Assembly (NCBI GenBank): GCA_900155495.1
Contig: FTLJ01000116.1
Span: forward strand, 1 to 64,000
Source of the DNA: Porogramme epimiltina
Lineage: Eukaryota; Basidiomycota; Agaricomycetes; Polyporales; Polyporaceae
Reading direction: 5' to 3'
DNA: 64,000 bases
Part shown: piece after piece, positions 35,757 to 46,560 of the stretch
Numbering within the stretch: position 1 is the stretch's first letter
Layout of the letters: each line of letters opens with the position of its first letter
Program-made: the position numbers and the translations under genes
Notes under the pieces: generated by a model
Told to the model about the DNA's origin: nothing
What the model saw: only the letters and a program-made list of their open reading frames with translations
Databases searched by the model: none

Positions 35757-36153
35757 ATCCAACAGCGCCCTAACACTCTCCACATCGCCCGCAGTGCCCT
35801 CCCTGAGTTGCAGCCGATGCCAATCGGACGAACGAGCACACCGTGTGAGCCTCGTGACGCGATTTCTACAACTCCCTCTGTGTGGTATTGGTTTTGGGAT
35901 GCGCCGTGGAGATCGGTCGTTCCGGAGTGGGCACGGTCTTGCCCGATGGTGGGAGAAGACAGCAGAAAACCGGCCCGACGTGAGCTATTACCAGATACCT
36001 CGGGCTCGATGTGCAATGACGGTTTGAGGAGCGGAGTGCAGCTGTCAGCATTGCAGACAATTTCTGTGGTGAACCAAGGGCGATAGCATGAATGAGAACG
36101 GTATGTGGTAAGACATTCATGAGCAAGTACTCACAAGGAATGAACGTGCTCAT
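35757..36153 (-). pseudogene. FMP46/DUF1687 relic, copy 1
   Basis: A degraded copy of the FMP46 genes at 47247-47823 and 52476-53048. One frame reads LPPSGKTVPTPERPISTAHP, matching LPAKSGG...LISAHP of the intact genes. Further on, VEIASRGSHGVL parallels VAELASQNPNAL. The last part, GDVESVRALLDCLRK, matches GDVEGVKALLEELRK but lies in another frame from the preceding GIGCNSG. Several frameshifts separate the parts, so no functional protein is expected. It sits upstream of DUF6533 copy 5 on the same strand. Confidence 0.75.
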
Positions 36154-37058
36154 TCAAGTGGGTATGGGGGCGTGCCATACCAGAGACTGGTCAGGACAAG
36201 ATTTCTCGCTCACAGTGCCAGGAAAGCCATGGCTCCGGTGTTCAGTGTCCGGGTAAGAATCTTGACTCTGGGCCTTCTTCGCGCTATGTGGAACAGAAAA
36301 TGGGCGTTTTTGGACAGCGGTTATGATGGGAGACTGAAGGACGGTGACGGTCGCCGAGACTATGAAGAAAGTATGTCATAGTCAGAAGCGAACATGAGCT
36401 CAGTGACACTGGAATCTGGTGAAAGACCGGACAAGCGCCCATGAGGAATCCGTCAGCAGTACAACTTTCCGATGAAGTTGCTGCGACACTAGACATAAAG
36501 GTTTTTCCATGTGACACGAGAGAAAACAGTGCGAGGCCGTGATAATCGAATTGAATTTTCAGCAGGGGATCAAACTACATGATTTCTAACAGATAGTGTT
36601 GACTCGTCGGGACTACTACATATGATGCTGGCACGTTCGAGCCTCCGAGGATCTCTCAGGTATTTTGGCTTACTGTTCATATACGTGGACAGCTCAAACT
36701 CGTATCATGTAGGATATCCTAGCTCAAAGCGTAAGCAGTAGTCAGGTCCACCCCTCCCACACCATCAATCTGAGGCGGCTTGTGACGTCCGCCGTCAACT
36801 TGAATCATTGTCTGGCATGGTCTTCTAGTGACTGTTGCTTCTGAGGGATGAGCATAAACAAGGAACGCTATGAGCGTTTCTCGTCTTCTGTGCCACCCGG
36901 GCAAAGGTACCAGTCGTAGAAGGCAGAATCCACCAGGTGAATGAAGGCGGGCTTCTACACTCACTAGTAAAAACTAGAGTAAGTGATAGTCGTGGCCCTC
37001 AAGAGTCAGCGACACCAGCTTTACAGACAGACAGATAAGGGCCTCACATAGGCATGTT

Positions 37059-38778
37059 CTACATAAACGTCCTCCTCTCGTCCTCCTGCGACGTCGCCGG
37101 AGCATTGTCTAGCCTGCTCTCATCCAGCTCGATATCAAACACGCCATCATCGCTCGCGTCCTGTAGCAAGCGCTCCAGCCTCTCGTTGTCCCCATCCAAG
37201 TCGAGCGGCGCGCCCATGCGACCAAATGTGAGGATCGAGGGGTCGCCGCTGCCGCCGGGGCGGCGAGTAGTTAACATCCAGTCCGGATCATCGTCGGCTA
37301 CACGGAGGTTGAGTATAAAGCGTGAAGTAAGAACCGATTGCAGTCTGCACATTGGCGGAAGATGGTGATATGAGATGAGATTGCGCGCAACAGAGATAGA
37401 GAGAAAGACTCACGAAATGACGGGGAGTACCGCTATGGGGCGGTGTTGGAGAAAAAGATACAGGAACACTCCATTCAAGATGGTGTTAATGCTTCAATAA
37501 AGATTCTCCTCAATGAGTGGCTATGCGGATCGTAGAAGACAGTGTCGTAACGCACACAAAGATAGCGCTTCCTGAAGGTATTAGAAGTCAACATTTGACA
37601 CAGTATCTCGCCGAACGTGAACCCACCATCGCGTAACAGTCTCTCAGACATCAACATTCCCGTTCTGAGCGTTTGGAGGGGTGTATTCTTGGCTTCACAC
37701 ACTTGGCGAAATGTGCGGTTCCAGGTGATGACGACACTGATAGTCCCCATTAAAAATGCACTTGACTGTGAGACAAGAAGAGCTGAGATGTAGAAGGTCA
37801 AAGTGGTGCTCAAGTAAGAGCTCTCGAAGGAGGGTTCATACCCCTAAAAGCATTCAAGTCAGCCTGTGCCTCGTAAATTTATCAAAAACGTACGCTGTGT
37901 GAGCTTCGCTCCCCTGTGGTAATACAGCTGTTTCTCGGAGAAAACAACTGGAGAACGGAGGCGGAATAGGGGTCAGGGTAGCGTTGATAGCCAATAGCTG
38001 GCATACAAGAGCGCGATGATGAACGAATAGAACACGAAGGAACGTGAGAGTGGACGCACAACATTCGCGACGACTGGACAACTACCGAGAATGAATACAA
38101 GGATAGTCCAGAACCATTTCTGATGGTTGACAGCGTGGATGCGCAGACCGGCGAACACTGCGAATAAGGTGAGCGATTGGAGGCGGGGGGAGCATAACAT
38201 AGTTACGAACACGTCGCACATAGGGATACGAGGCTGATGGCAATGGTATCGAAGATGTATGCTGCATTACAACTGATGTGCAGAGTACATGTAACGCATG
38301 ACATGATGCTTGAATTCAACTTGTCCTCACCTCTGCGCCATTCTCAGTAAATGTTGCAGGAAGATATCAAGTTACGAACCTCACTCGATTTCCACCGAAC
38401 GACGGACGACAGGATTGCAGACACGGCCCACACGAAGGAGGCATAGCGGTTGGCCAGAAAGAGTAAGGTGGGAATGGAGAACTTGTGGTGCCAAAAAATG
38501 CGACGTTCGCTGGCGAAGGTTAGAAGATAGTCATGTACTACAAGGCCTAAAGAACATCTCATGAGAGAAGGAAGGGCAGGAGCTAGCGCACCGAGTAAGG
38601 GATATGCCACTTACAGACGGAGGCGATTGCGAGACAATTGAAGTAGCTAAGCACAAATATAGTGAGCACAAACGCATTGCAGTTCGACGTCAACTCACAA
38701 GACATTTCCGAAATCGGCGATCGCGACCGCGGTCTGTTCTTCCTTCGTCATATTACCGTGAAAGCCATATTGATTCAT
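37059..38778 (-). CDS. DUF6533 multi-pass membrane protein, array copy 6
   Basis: Start ATG at 38778 (MNQYGFHGNMTKEEQTAVAI). The DUF6533 core at about 38550-38385 reads HDYLLTFASERRIFWHHKF and FLANRYASFVWAVSAIL. Later parts: CNAAYIFDTIAISLVSLC (about 38265-38215), GLRIHAVNHQKWFWTILVF (about 38145-38090), SVVITWNRTFRQVCEAK (about 37735-37690), LLRDG (about 37630) and SVLTSRFILNLR (about 37340-37305). The tail motif is FGRMGAPLDLDGDNERLER. The second half of the tail is acidic (DDGVFDIELDESRLD) and ends EDERRTFM, almost the same as copy 7. It appears intact. Confidence 0.78.
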
Positions 38779-39485
38779 AGCAATACTGGAGGGTCGAGAG
38801 AATGGGTCTCGGAGACTCGAACAGACGAACGGAGCAGATCCGAATGTTCAGCATCTCACTACAGTGGTTATTATACAGCTGGTGGGGAGTGGTGCTGAGT
38901 GGTGACGATCGGATTGGCGCAAACGTTCCGTATATACCGTGGGATGGATGGAGCACATTGACATCGCTAACTCCGAGTCCGCCGCAATCGCACTTCGGGC
39001 GCGAGCAATATAGCCCCTTGAGGTAGACAGATCAAAGCTAAGCCTGAAGACACTACGTTGAGCAGTTGCATCAGAAAAGCTGGGAGCTAGGTTGCATACC
39101 CATTGCCTGCTAGTACGCAAGACCTCGCAGCCGGATTATAGCATTGTCCGCGAGCGGTCCGGTAGAGAGCGAAGCGCCTGACAGTGCTAGACCTAGTAGC
39201 AGCGCAATGAGAAACACGAGGTAATAGAAAGGGGAGAATGAACTCAAGAGCACGAAATTGATGAGGGTTCATCGCAGTGACTAGTGGTTACATGCTAGCA
39301 CGAAAGTAGCGGGTCATGGTACAGCGACACCGCATCTTTGCTGCGTCATTCACCTCGGAGCATCAACTTCCGAGACAACACCGTGCCCCTTATCGACGCA
39401 CGCATATGCATGGGAAGGGAAACACGAGGGGGAGTGTGGAACGGAAGGGCTCGACTCACTAGTGGGCTGGACTAATTCCTTAGGC

Positions 39486-39790
39486 TATCCAACAGCGCCC
39501 TAACGCTCTCCACATCGCCTCCTGTGCCCGACCTGAATTGCAGCCGGTGCCAATCGGAGGAACAAGCACGCCGTGTGAACTTCGTGACGCGAGGTCCACA
39601 ACTTCCTCTGTGTGGTTTTGGTTTTGAGATGCGCCGTTGAGATCGGTCGTTCCAGAGTAGGCGTCTGGCTTGAGCTGTTCCCAGCTACCTTGGCCTCGAT
39701 GTGCAATAATGGCGGTTTGAAAAACGGAAGGCAGCGTTGCGGACACATTCCGTGATGAAAGAAGGGTGATAGGACGTATGAGGACGGCGC
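39486..39790 (-). pseudogene. FMP46/DUF1687 relic, copy 2
   Basis: The counterpart of the relic at 35757-36153 in the next repeat unit. Retained pieces are LERPISTAHLKTKTTQRKL (one frame) and VVDLASRSSHGVLVPPIGTG with CNSG (another frame), corresponding to the middle and C-terminal part of intact FMP46. It is shorter at its 5' side than the first relic. Frame changes and losses make it non-functional. Confidence 0.7.
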
Positions 39791-40599
39791 ATGATAGGAA
39801 CTTTATGCACGTGTGCTTACAAGGTGGAGACCTATCACTTCAAGTGGGTATCGTATGCCATACTACAAGTCAGCCAGGACGCGGAGGCATCCCGCCTACA
39901 GTGCCAGGAAAGCTGCTCTAGCGTTCGAAGTTCGTGTAGGCATTGACTGCGGCCCTTCTTTGCGCCACGTAACGCCGTAAATGCACGATTTTGTCGGCAG
40001 TTATGGAAGATTAGAGGATGAGAGGAAGAGTGTGCGTCAACGTCAGGGGCAAACACAAGCTCAGTGGCCCCGAATACCGTGGGCACGGCAACGAGCCAGA
40101 CAAGCAAGCGCCCACGAGCTGAAACCCCTTAGTCCCAGCCGCAGCTCTATCGGTTACTATTTCCCCAGTGTCTTGGCTCGTATACAATGTCTGGTAAATG
40201 GCAAAACGCGTGCTATGTAGGAGGTCTCGACTCGAAGCATAGACAGCAGTCATGTCCGCTTCTTATCTGCAGATTGCTTCGAAGTTCGCACTGACCGGCA
40301 ACCTAAGTTTTGCAAGTCATCTCGGATGTTCTGGGTGACTATCGTTTCTGAGGGGTAAGCCTACACGAGGGACTTTCACGCCTTCCGCACCACTCAGGGG
40401 AATCTCCAAGGTATGGGAGTGGGTGTTCTGGGAGGCAGGATCCTTGGGCTCAGTTGAGAATAGCCGACCTCTACATTCACTTAATATGAGAGACGGTCAA
40501 GCGCGCCATCAGGCACTGACAGTGCATTAATCGTAGCCCTCAAGAGTGGGTAGGAGCAGCTTTACAGACAGACAGACGAGAGCCCCACACAGGTATGTT

Positions 40600-42309
40600 C
40601 TACATAAGGGCCCTCCTCTCGTCCTCCTGCGACGTCCGAGAGCTATCTAGCCTGCTTCCATTGAGCTCGATATCGAACCCGCCCCCATCGTTTGCGTCCT
40701 CTAGCGAGCATTCCAGCCGCTCATTGTCCCCGTCCAGGTCGAGCGGCGCGCCAATCCGGCCAAATGTGAGGATCGACCTTTGACTACCGCTGCCGGGTGC
40801 ACGGGTCGTCAGAAGCCAGTCTGGGTCGGCGTTGGCGAGTCGAAGGTTAAGGATGAAGCGGGAGGTCGCGACCACCTGCAACCTGCGTCACGGGCGTCAG
40901 ATATGCGCTCATATTGAAGAGCTAAGGAGAACTTACGCTACAGCCGGTAGGGCCAAGGAAACATGGTGCTTGACGAAGAAGTAGAGGAGCACACCGTTCA
41001 TGATCGAGCCTCCGCTAGACGGGTGTGGAACTCTGTTAGTCGCCAAGAGGATCATTTCAAAGAGTGGCACTCACATGAATAGGATGCTCCCTAGGATCAG
41101 GATGCGCTTTAGTTACGGAGACTCGACTCTCGAGAGTAGTCAACACATACCGTCGCGCAGCATTCTCTCCGTCAGCGTCATCCTCGTATGAACCCGCATA
41201 CGCTTTGCGACAAGTGCGGTTTCAAACGTACGATACCAAGTGACTGCAGTGCTGATGACTGTGGATACGGCAACGCTTCCTTGAGCTATGACCAGAGCTT
41301 TATTGTCGTCGATAAGAAGTACTAATTATTGTCAGGGGGGCCTCGTACCTCTAAAGGCTAAAATTAGCATCTGCGACGACAAATCCAGTGAGGGACATAC
41401 GCTATCCACGAGGTGCTTCCAATAGGCAAGAGTGCCGTTTGCCAGAGGAAGCAGCTGGGGAGCGGGGAGGGGAGAGGTGTGATAGTAACATTAATCATCA
41501 ACAGCTACGTATTGAGAAGCTCAGAGAGAGTCAACTCCGAGTACGGCGGTAGTGTGCTCACGGTGTTGGTTAGTAATGGTGATAGAGAAAGGGCAGCGAT
41601 GAGAGACGTCCAGGGCCATTTGCGTTGATTCACGATGTGAATGCGAAGAGCACCGAACACTGGTACTGAAATGAAGGTTTGGGTGAAGAAAAGTCTGAGG
41701 GAATACTCACATGTAGCGCAAGCTGACAACAGGTTCAGAACAGCCGTGTCGAGGATGTAAATGGTGCGACATCTAGCTTGCTACTAAGAGGGTGTACGGT
41801 GCGATGTGTAATTGACGAGTTACCCCTGCTTGACTACAATCAGCGACCATTCAACGGATTGGCAAAAGTGGCATACCTCACTATTATTTGCTCCCCAGTG
41901 GACGAATTGATTCAAACCTGTTATAACGACCCACAGAAGGGAGAGATAACGATTGAAAATAAACGTCAAGGTCGGGATCGAGAAACGTTTATGACCCCAG
42001 ATGACACGACGTTCGCTTGAAAAGGTCAAGAGATAGTCGTAGACTACAAGAGCTAATATAACACGCCCATCAGTATAAGCACAGACATTGGCTGACCCCA
42101 TAGACCAGTAGAGCGAGACATACTCATGGAAGCAGCAGCGAGGTAGAAGAAATCCGGGATACTAAAAGCAGAAATAGATTCAGCGGAGAGTAAAATACTA
42201 GACGGTCCGCTCAACCCCTCCGAACTCACAGTGCAGCTTTGAAGTCGGCCACGGCCACGGCCGTTTGCTCCTCCTTCGTCATGTTACTGTGAAAACCATA
42301 CTGGCTCAT
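40600..42309 (-). CDS. DUF6533 multi-pass membrane protein, array copy 7
   Basis: Start ATG at 42309 (MSQYGFHSNMTKEEQTAVAV). The next exon (about 42165-42128) reads IPDFFYLAAAS, and the DUF6533 core at about 42055-41880 is YDYLLTFSSERRVIWGHKR followed by FSIPT and FNRYLSLLWVVI, with one extra residue in the WGHKRF stretch compared with WGRKF in copies 1 and 2. Further segments include a helix at about 41660-41590, AVTWYRTFETALVAKRMR (about 41250-41200), LRDG (about 41155) and TSRFILNLR (about 40870-40840). The tail motif is FGRIGAPLDLDGDNERLEC, and the protein ends EDERRALM. The last gene of the array at its right end; upstream DNA shows no FMP46 relic. Confidence 0.77.
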
Positions 42310-42319
42310 GGCAACACCT

Positions 42320-44170
42320 ATGTGAAATCTTGTACGGAAAGGTTAGTAGCCTTCGGGCACCGATTCTGCTACTTGATCCTGATTCCTGATGGTAGTGGTT
42401 ATTATATGACGTTCGAGAGAGGTAGCCGAGCTAACCTGCGAAGGTGCACCGAACGAATCGTGAGATTTTACCGAGAGTGACGTTACGATGGACTGTATTG
42501 ACGTCGCGAAGCTCCAACGGCCTGCAGAGCCGGAGTCCGATGCAATCGCACCGAAGGTGGAAGCGGTGAACAATATAACCTCTTGAGGTCCTGCGACAGT
42601 CTTGGATCAACCACATGGTGGTTTGTGGTCAAGCTCCAAGTCTAGAAACTCTGCACTCAGTATTGGCACGATCTATTAAGGGGATGATGAAGCATACGTA
42701 TCAAAAGCGGGGCACGACCCTGCCTTCGCGGCACCATATGTGTCGTCCGGCGGCGTACGAGGCGTCCTGGTACAATGTCTTGTTGAGCCATAAGGGACAC
42801 AGCGAGAGTGTTGCGAGGGAATATACAGAGCATTTGAAGCCTCGAGGCCCTGACGGTGCATAGATGAGGTCTTGCACAAACAGACGGATGTGATCAAATT
42901 ATGCGCAGAGGCAAACACCACCAACGGCACAAAATTGCAATGCGTGACGGTGATGCTCCATCCCCCTCGGAACATACAGGTCCGGAACCACATCCCAATA
43001 TGCAGTGTGAGAAAAGACGTCGCAGAACGAACCTTCGAAACATCAAGCTGCCCCGTCCCTCATGCTGAGCTCCTCCAACATTACACCTCCGCGTCATCCC
43101 CCGCCGCCAGCCCAGCTTTCCGCTTGCGCCAATTCAACCTGTCCGATACATGACGGGAACCCGATGCTCGTGTTGGGTTCCGCCCATAAGCATGGCGTGA
43201 TCCATGTGGGAGGACTTCTATGTTCTCTTATGCTCCTTTGAGCAAGCCGGATATTCGATGTTGAATAGTGGAGCGCAACTTGAATGATGCGGTTGAGCAT
43301 GATGTTTGGCAGCGACGCTCGCAAGCTTGTTGATTCTTAATGCCACACACGTTATGAAGATAGAGTAGTAGATGGAATGAGGGAAACGTAGTGTATTGAA
43401 AGCAACTACATGATGACACTATGATGAGATGAATAGGACGACGGAAAGATGCGTACCTCCGATCCACCAAGCCAACAGCCCTTATACGCAACTTGCGCAG
43501 CAATGTCCCGTCCATTCACCATGCCATTTTCATATGCGGGAACAATCCGTGGACCGCTCAAACGACAACTCGCCGCTGGGTGTGGAGAAGCTGGTGCTAG
43601 GTCGAGGGTCTGAGATAGATGTCTGAAGTGGCGAGGGTTCTTCAATAACATCGAGGTAGGGGGAGCAATGAACGTAAATAATGTTCAGCAGAGAAGGACA
43701 TATAAGGAACGAAGATGTTGCAGCAGACGAGAGCGGGGGGAGTATATCGGAGTCATGGGCATTGGGAAAGGAGGAATTGCGTTAAGAGGCGCCCGTCACT
43801 GTGCCACCCATATTGACTGTATGTTTAGCATCGGCCAGTTGCTCGAGTTTAGCGTGCAGAAACTCGAAATTTAGTTGTATACGACAGTGCGAATATATAA
43901 ACTACTGGCACAATGTCCTAACGGGGGAAGTCCATCATGGACTTCACCCATATCGACTATCTTCTCCTTATCGCCTTCCTTGTATTCAGGCCCGTCCCGC
44001 CCCTCGCCTTTTGAACACGATGTGTTGTAGGTTCGATTCATTTCTCATTGGCCTCACTACCAGTACCCAGAAAGCAGGTATGTGGCCTTATACTGATTAG
44101 ACTCGAGCCAGAAGTACAAGTAGAAGCAGAGAGCATTTGACCAAGAAACTAGCCCGTGCGGTAGCAGCCC
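42320..44170. other. Right edge of the DUF6533 array, no gene recognised
   Basis: Open frames are all under 110 codons, overlap on both strands and carry no motif. The segment just upstream of copy 7 (42.31-42.62 kb) still resembles those upstream of copies 5 and 6, including a diverged GGTTATTATA run; beyond that the similarity stops. A GGTTCGATTC string at about 44031 resembles a tRNA B-box but no A-box or cloverleaf accompanies it. Confidence 0.4.
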
Positions 44171-44174
44171 CCAC

Positions 44175-45963
44175 TCAGAAGTCCCCGAACTCATCCACAT
44201 CTCCAACAGCCAACTGAGGCACCGCGCCTCCGTAGCCCACCGGACCAGGGCCAAATGGCAGGGGCTGCACCACAAGAGTCGCGTCAGCCGCCGCACACTG
44301 ATCAGGCCCTTGGAGCGAATGCGCGCGATGCTCACCTTGCCGCTAAAGTGCCAGCCGGGCGAGGCGGGCCCGATGTCCGCCCAGTGCACGAAGCGGCCGG
44401 CCGCGCGCACCTGCAGCTCGCCCGCACGCGAGACGAGCACGGCGCGGCCGGGGAAGCCCGGTGTCTCGGTGATGCTGAGCACGGCCTTCTCCGCCTCGCT
44501 GCAGCTCGTGCCGAAGGGGAGCGCGAGGGTGAGGCGCGCGTTCGTGTCGCCGGGCTGTAGACGCAGAGGGAAGAGGCGGACATTAGCATGGTGGAGGTTG
44601 GGGAGGGAGGCGACGAACTTTGGTGCTGCACTTGATGGTGTACCCGCTCGTGAGGAGCTGGTTGGCGATCGCGCTCAGGCTGCGCACGACGTGGTCCGGG
44701 CTCGCGAAGGAAAGGGTGGCGTCTAAGACACGCTATGATGCCTCGCGTCAGCACGGTGTGCGTATGGATGTGGAAAGTCGGCCGACCTTGCCATAGAACA
44801 TGTTCGTGTCGATGCCCTTAAACATCGGATAGGCGTCCGCATCCTCGTCGACGAAGTTGCCCATGAGCTGCTCCGCGGCGAACCCACCCTGGGGCGTCTT
44901 CTTGACGACGATCGTCGTGTTCGGGCCAAGTGCGAGCAGGTTTGCCGTCCAGATAGGCTTCACCGCCTGGATCTCGGCGCGGAGCATCTCCGACTCCTTG
45001 TAGTCGAGTGCAATGTATGCGCATAGCACGGGCTCGAACTTGGCTGTAACGTTCATGGTGTGGCTAGATCGTATGTCGCGCGAACGTCAGAAGAGGTAAG
45101 CGTCAATCGACGGTAATAGGTTTACCCAACATCCTTATACATAATGGCAGGGTTCATCTCCTCACTGTTAGTACCAGGGTTCGTGACGAAGCCTGAGGAT
45201 GACAGGTCAGGCGGTGACGGCGAACGCTCGACATCCCACATACCGACACCGATGTTCGCGGGATGTCCAGTGTTGTTGATACAACGGATGTTATCCGGCG
45301 CATTGGCCAGTGCCGTCGGGGTCTAAAGGCCAAGCTTAAGTAGTGTAGAGGACTCGTGAGTGAGTTGTTACGTACGGAGAAGTTGTAGACCGGGGGTTGA
45401 ATCTGGTCATCGTAGCCCAGGGTAGTGACTTCGCCCACCTGTGACGTGGTGAGTAAACGCTGCTTATACCTTGAGCTGCGTGAAGAACGACGGACCTTCA
45501 TCCCGATGTGGGACCCAGCGGTGACAATAGCCCCATTAGTGATCTGTGTAGTACAGAACCCGAGGCTATATTGCATGGCGATTAGCTGAGAAAAGGGGAG
45601 ACAACGTGGTACGTACGTGCTCTGCCAAGTTGCTTTCACGACGGAGCCGTCTATACATTGGAATGGATCAATATGCCTGAAGGCATAGCTCGCAAGCAAG
45701 GACACTGACTCTTTCCGAGCGTCGAAACTCTGGAGAGTGAGGGTTAGCATCACGATGATAGCACGTGTGCAGCACGTAGAAGACACCTACTTCCAAGCGA
45801 TGGGGATTTTGTCAACAAAGAGGCCAGGACCAGGCGGGACGAACGACAGCATCAGCTGCACGTTCTCACCGAGGTTGAAGCTTAACGGAGGGGAGCGATG
45901 AGCATCAATAAGGATCGGTATAGGAGAGAAGCACCTCTTGAACGTAAGGTTCTTGGTAGCCAT
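44175..45963 (-). CDS. Unrecognised multi-exon gene with one apparent frameshift
   Basis: About nine exons can be chained from ATG 45963 (MATKNLTF) to a TGA at 44177. In order, the recognisable parts are FNLGENVQLMLSFVPPGPG, SLLASYAFRHIDPFQCIDGS, LGFCTTQITNGAIVTAGSHI, GEVTTLGYDDQIQPPVYNFS, ANIGVGMWDVERSPSPPDL, AKFEPVLCAYIALDYKESEM, TANLLALGPNTTIVVKKTPQ, DATLSFASPDHVVRSLSAI, KFVASLPNLHHANVRLFPL, ALPFGTSCSEAEKAVLSITE and GYGGAVPQLAVGDVDEFGDF. No signal peptide or membrane helix is evident, so a soluble cytosolic protein of roughly 430 aa is likely. I do not recognise the family. Coding continuity breaks near 44622-44634, where the frame changes without a splice site; this is either a real one-base deletion, a sequence error or an unusual intron. 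Confidence 0.62.
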
Positions 45964-46269
45964 TTCGAGAATAGACGTTTGGAAGCGTGAGGTGCGGAGT
46001 GAGTAGATTGGGGAGAGAGAAGTAGCTGCGAAGTGCTGCTGATCTCCCAAGGCAAGATCACTGCGGCTTTATAGCCCTGCCTAATGTGCGCTCCGCGCGG
46101 CGGTCGCGCGCACACTCCGCCTCAGGCAGTCACCGACGCTAGCTGCAGCACGGTGGAGTCGGTCACCGGTGCGTTGTTGGCAGTGGTCCGTGCCTATGTG
46201 CCTTCTCGTCCCTATGACCTTGATTCGCAAGGGGCATTCTCCGGCGGGGAGTACGCAGCCAGGCGCACC

Positions 46270-46560
46270 CGATGCGTAAAAAGCTGCCAGGTCGAGGGGT
46301 AATGTCAGCGTACAGTCGACACTCGCCCGAACAAGAGTCGAGGCGAAGGGCGCATCAAGGTACTCGCCGGAATAGAACGTGACCGGTGAATGACAGGATC
46401 AGGGCGGGTCAAGGAGGCCCAGGCGCCAACCTGACAGGCTGTCAAGAAAGAGAGGCGCCTTGACCTGATCGCTGAACGTTGGCCACTGGAACTCCGGCGT
46501 TGGGGCGGTCTGGAGCATGCCCATAGTCGAGAGCCAGGGCCGGCTTGAGTAGTTTGTGTT
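46270..46560 (-). other. Possible coding relic beside the direct repeat
   Basis: The minus strand reads MNTNYSSRPWLSTMGMLQTA from about 46562, then a stop, then FYSGEYLDAPFASTLVRASV and further open sequence to about 46270. Composition looks coding-like, but there is an in-frame stop and no recognised family. The left boundary of the 1.3 kb direct repeat falls on its first codons: the other repeat copy also starts with ATGAACACCAACTACTC and then diverges. Confidence 0.3.

Larger units (their letters stand above)
33298..36960. repeat. Large direct repeat unit: DUF6533 copy 5 plus FMP46 relic
   Basis: About 3.65 kb. The unit is repeated head-to-tail at 37059-40560. Gene exons, introns, the FMP46 relic and the distal spacer (for example CAGTGCCAGGAAAGC near 36210 and 39898) occur in the same order and orientation in both. 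Divergence is uneven, with coding exons best kept. Confidence 0.7.
37059..40560. repeat. Large direct repeat unit: DUF6533 copy 6 plus FMP46 relic
   Basis: Second copy of the 33298-36960 unit, about 3.5 kb. The two units abut almost directly, separated by under 100 bp, as expected from unequal crossing-over within the array. Confidence 0.7.

Noticed and set aside
44020..44045. GGTTCGATTC string resembling a tRNA T-arm/B-box
   Set aside because: No A-box, acceptor stem or anticodon arm could be found within 90 bases upstream.
46080..46130. Imperfect inverted repeat (TGCCTAATGTGCGC with GCGCACACTCCGCCTCAGGCA)
   Set aside because: The arms pair only with an 8-base gap and no element or terminator context is present.
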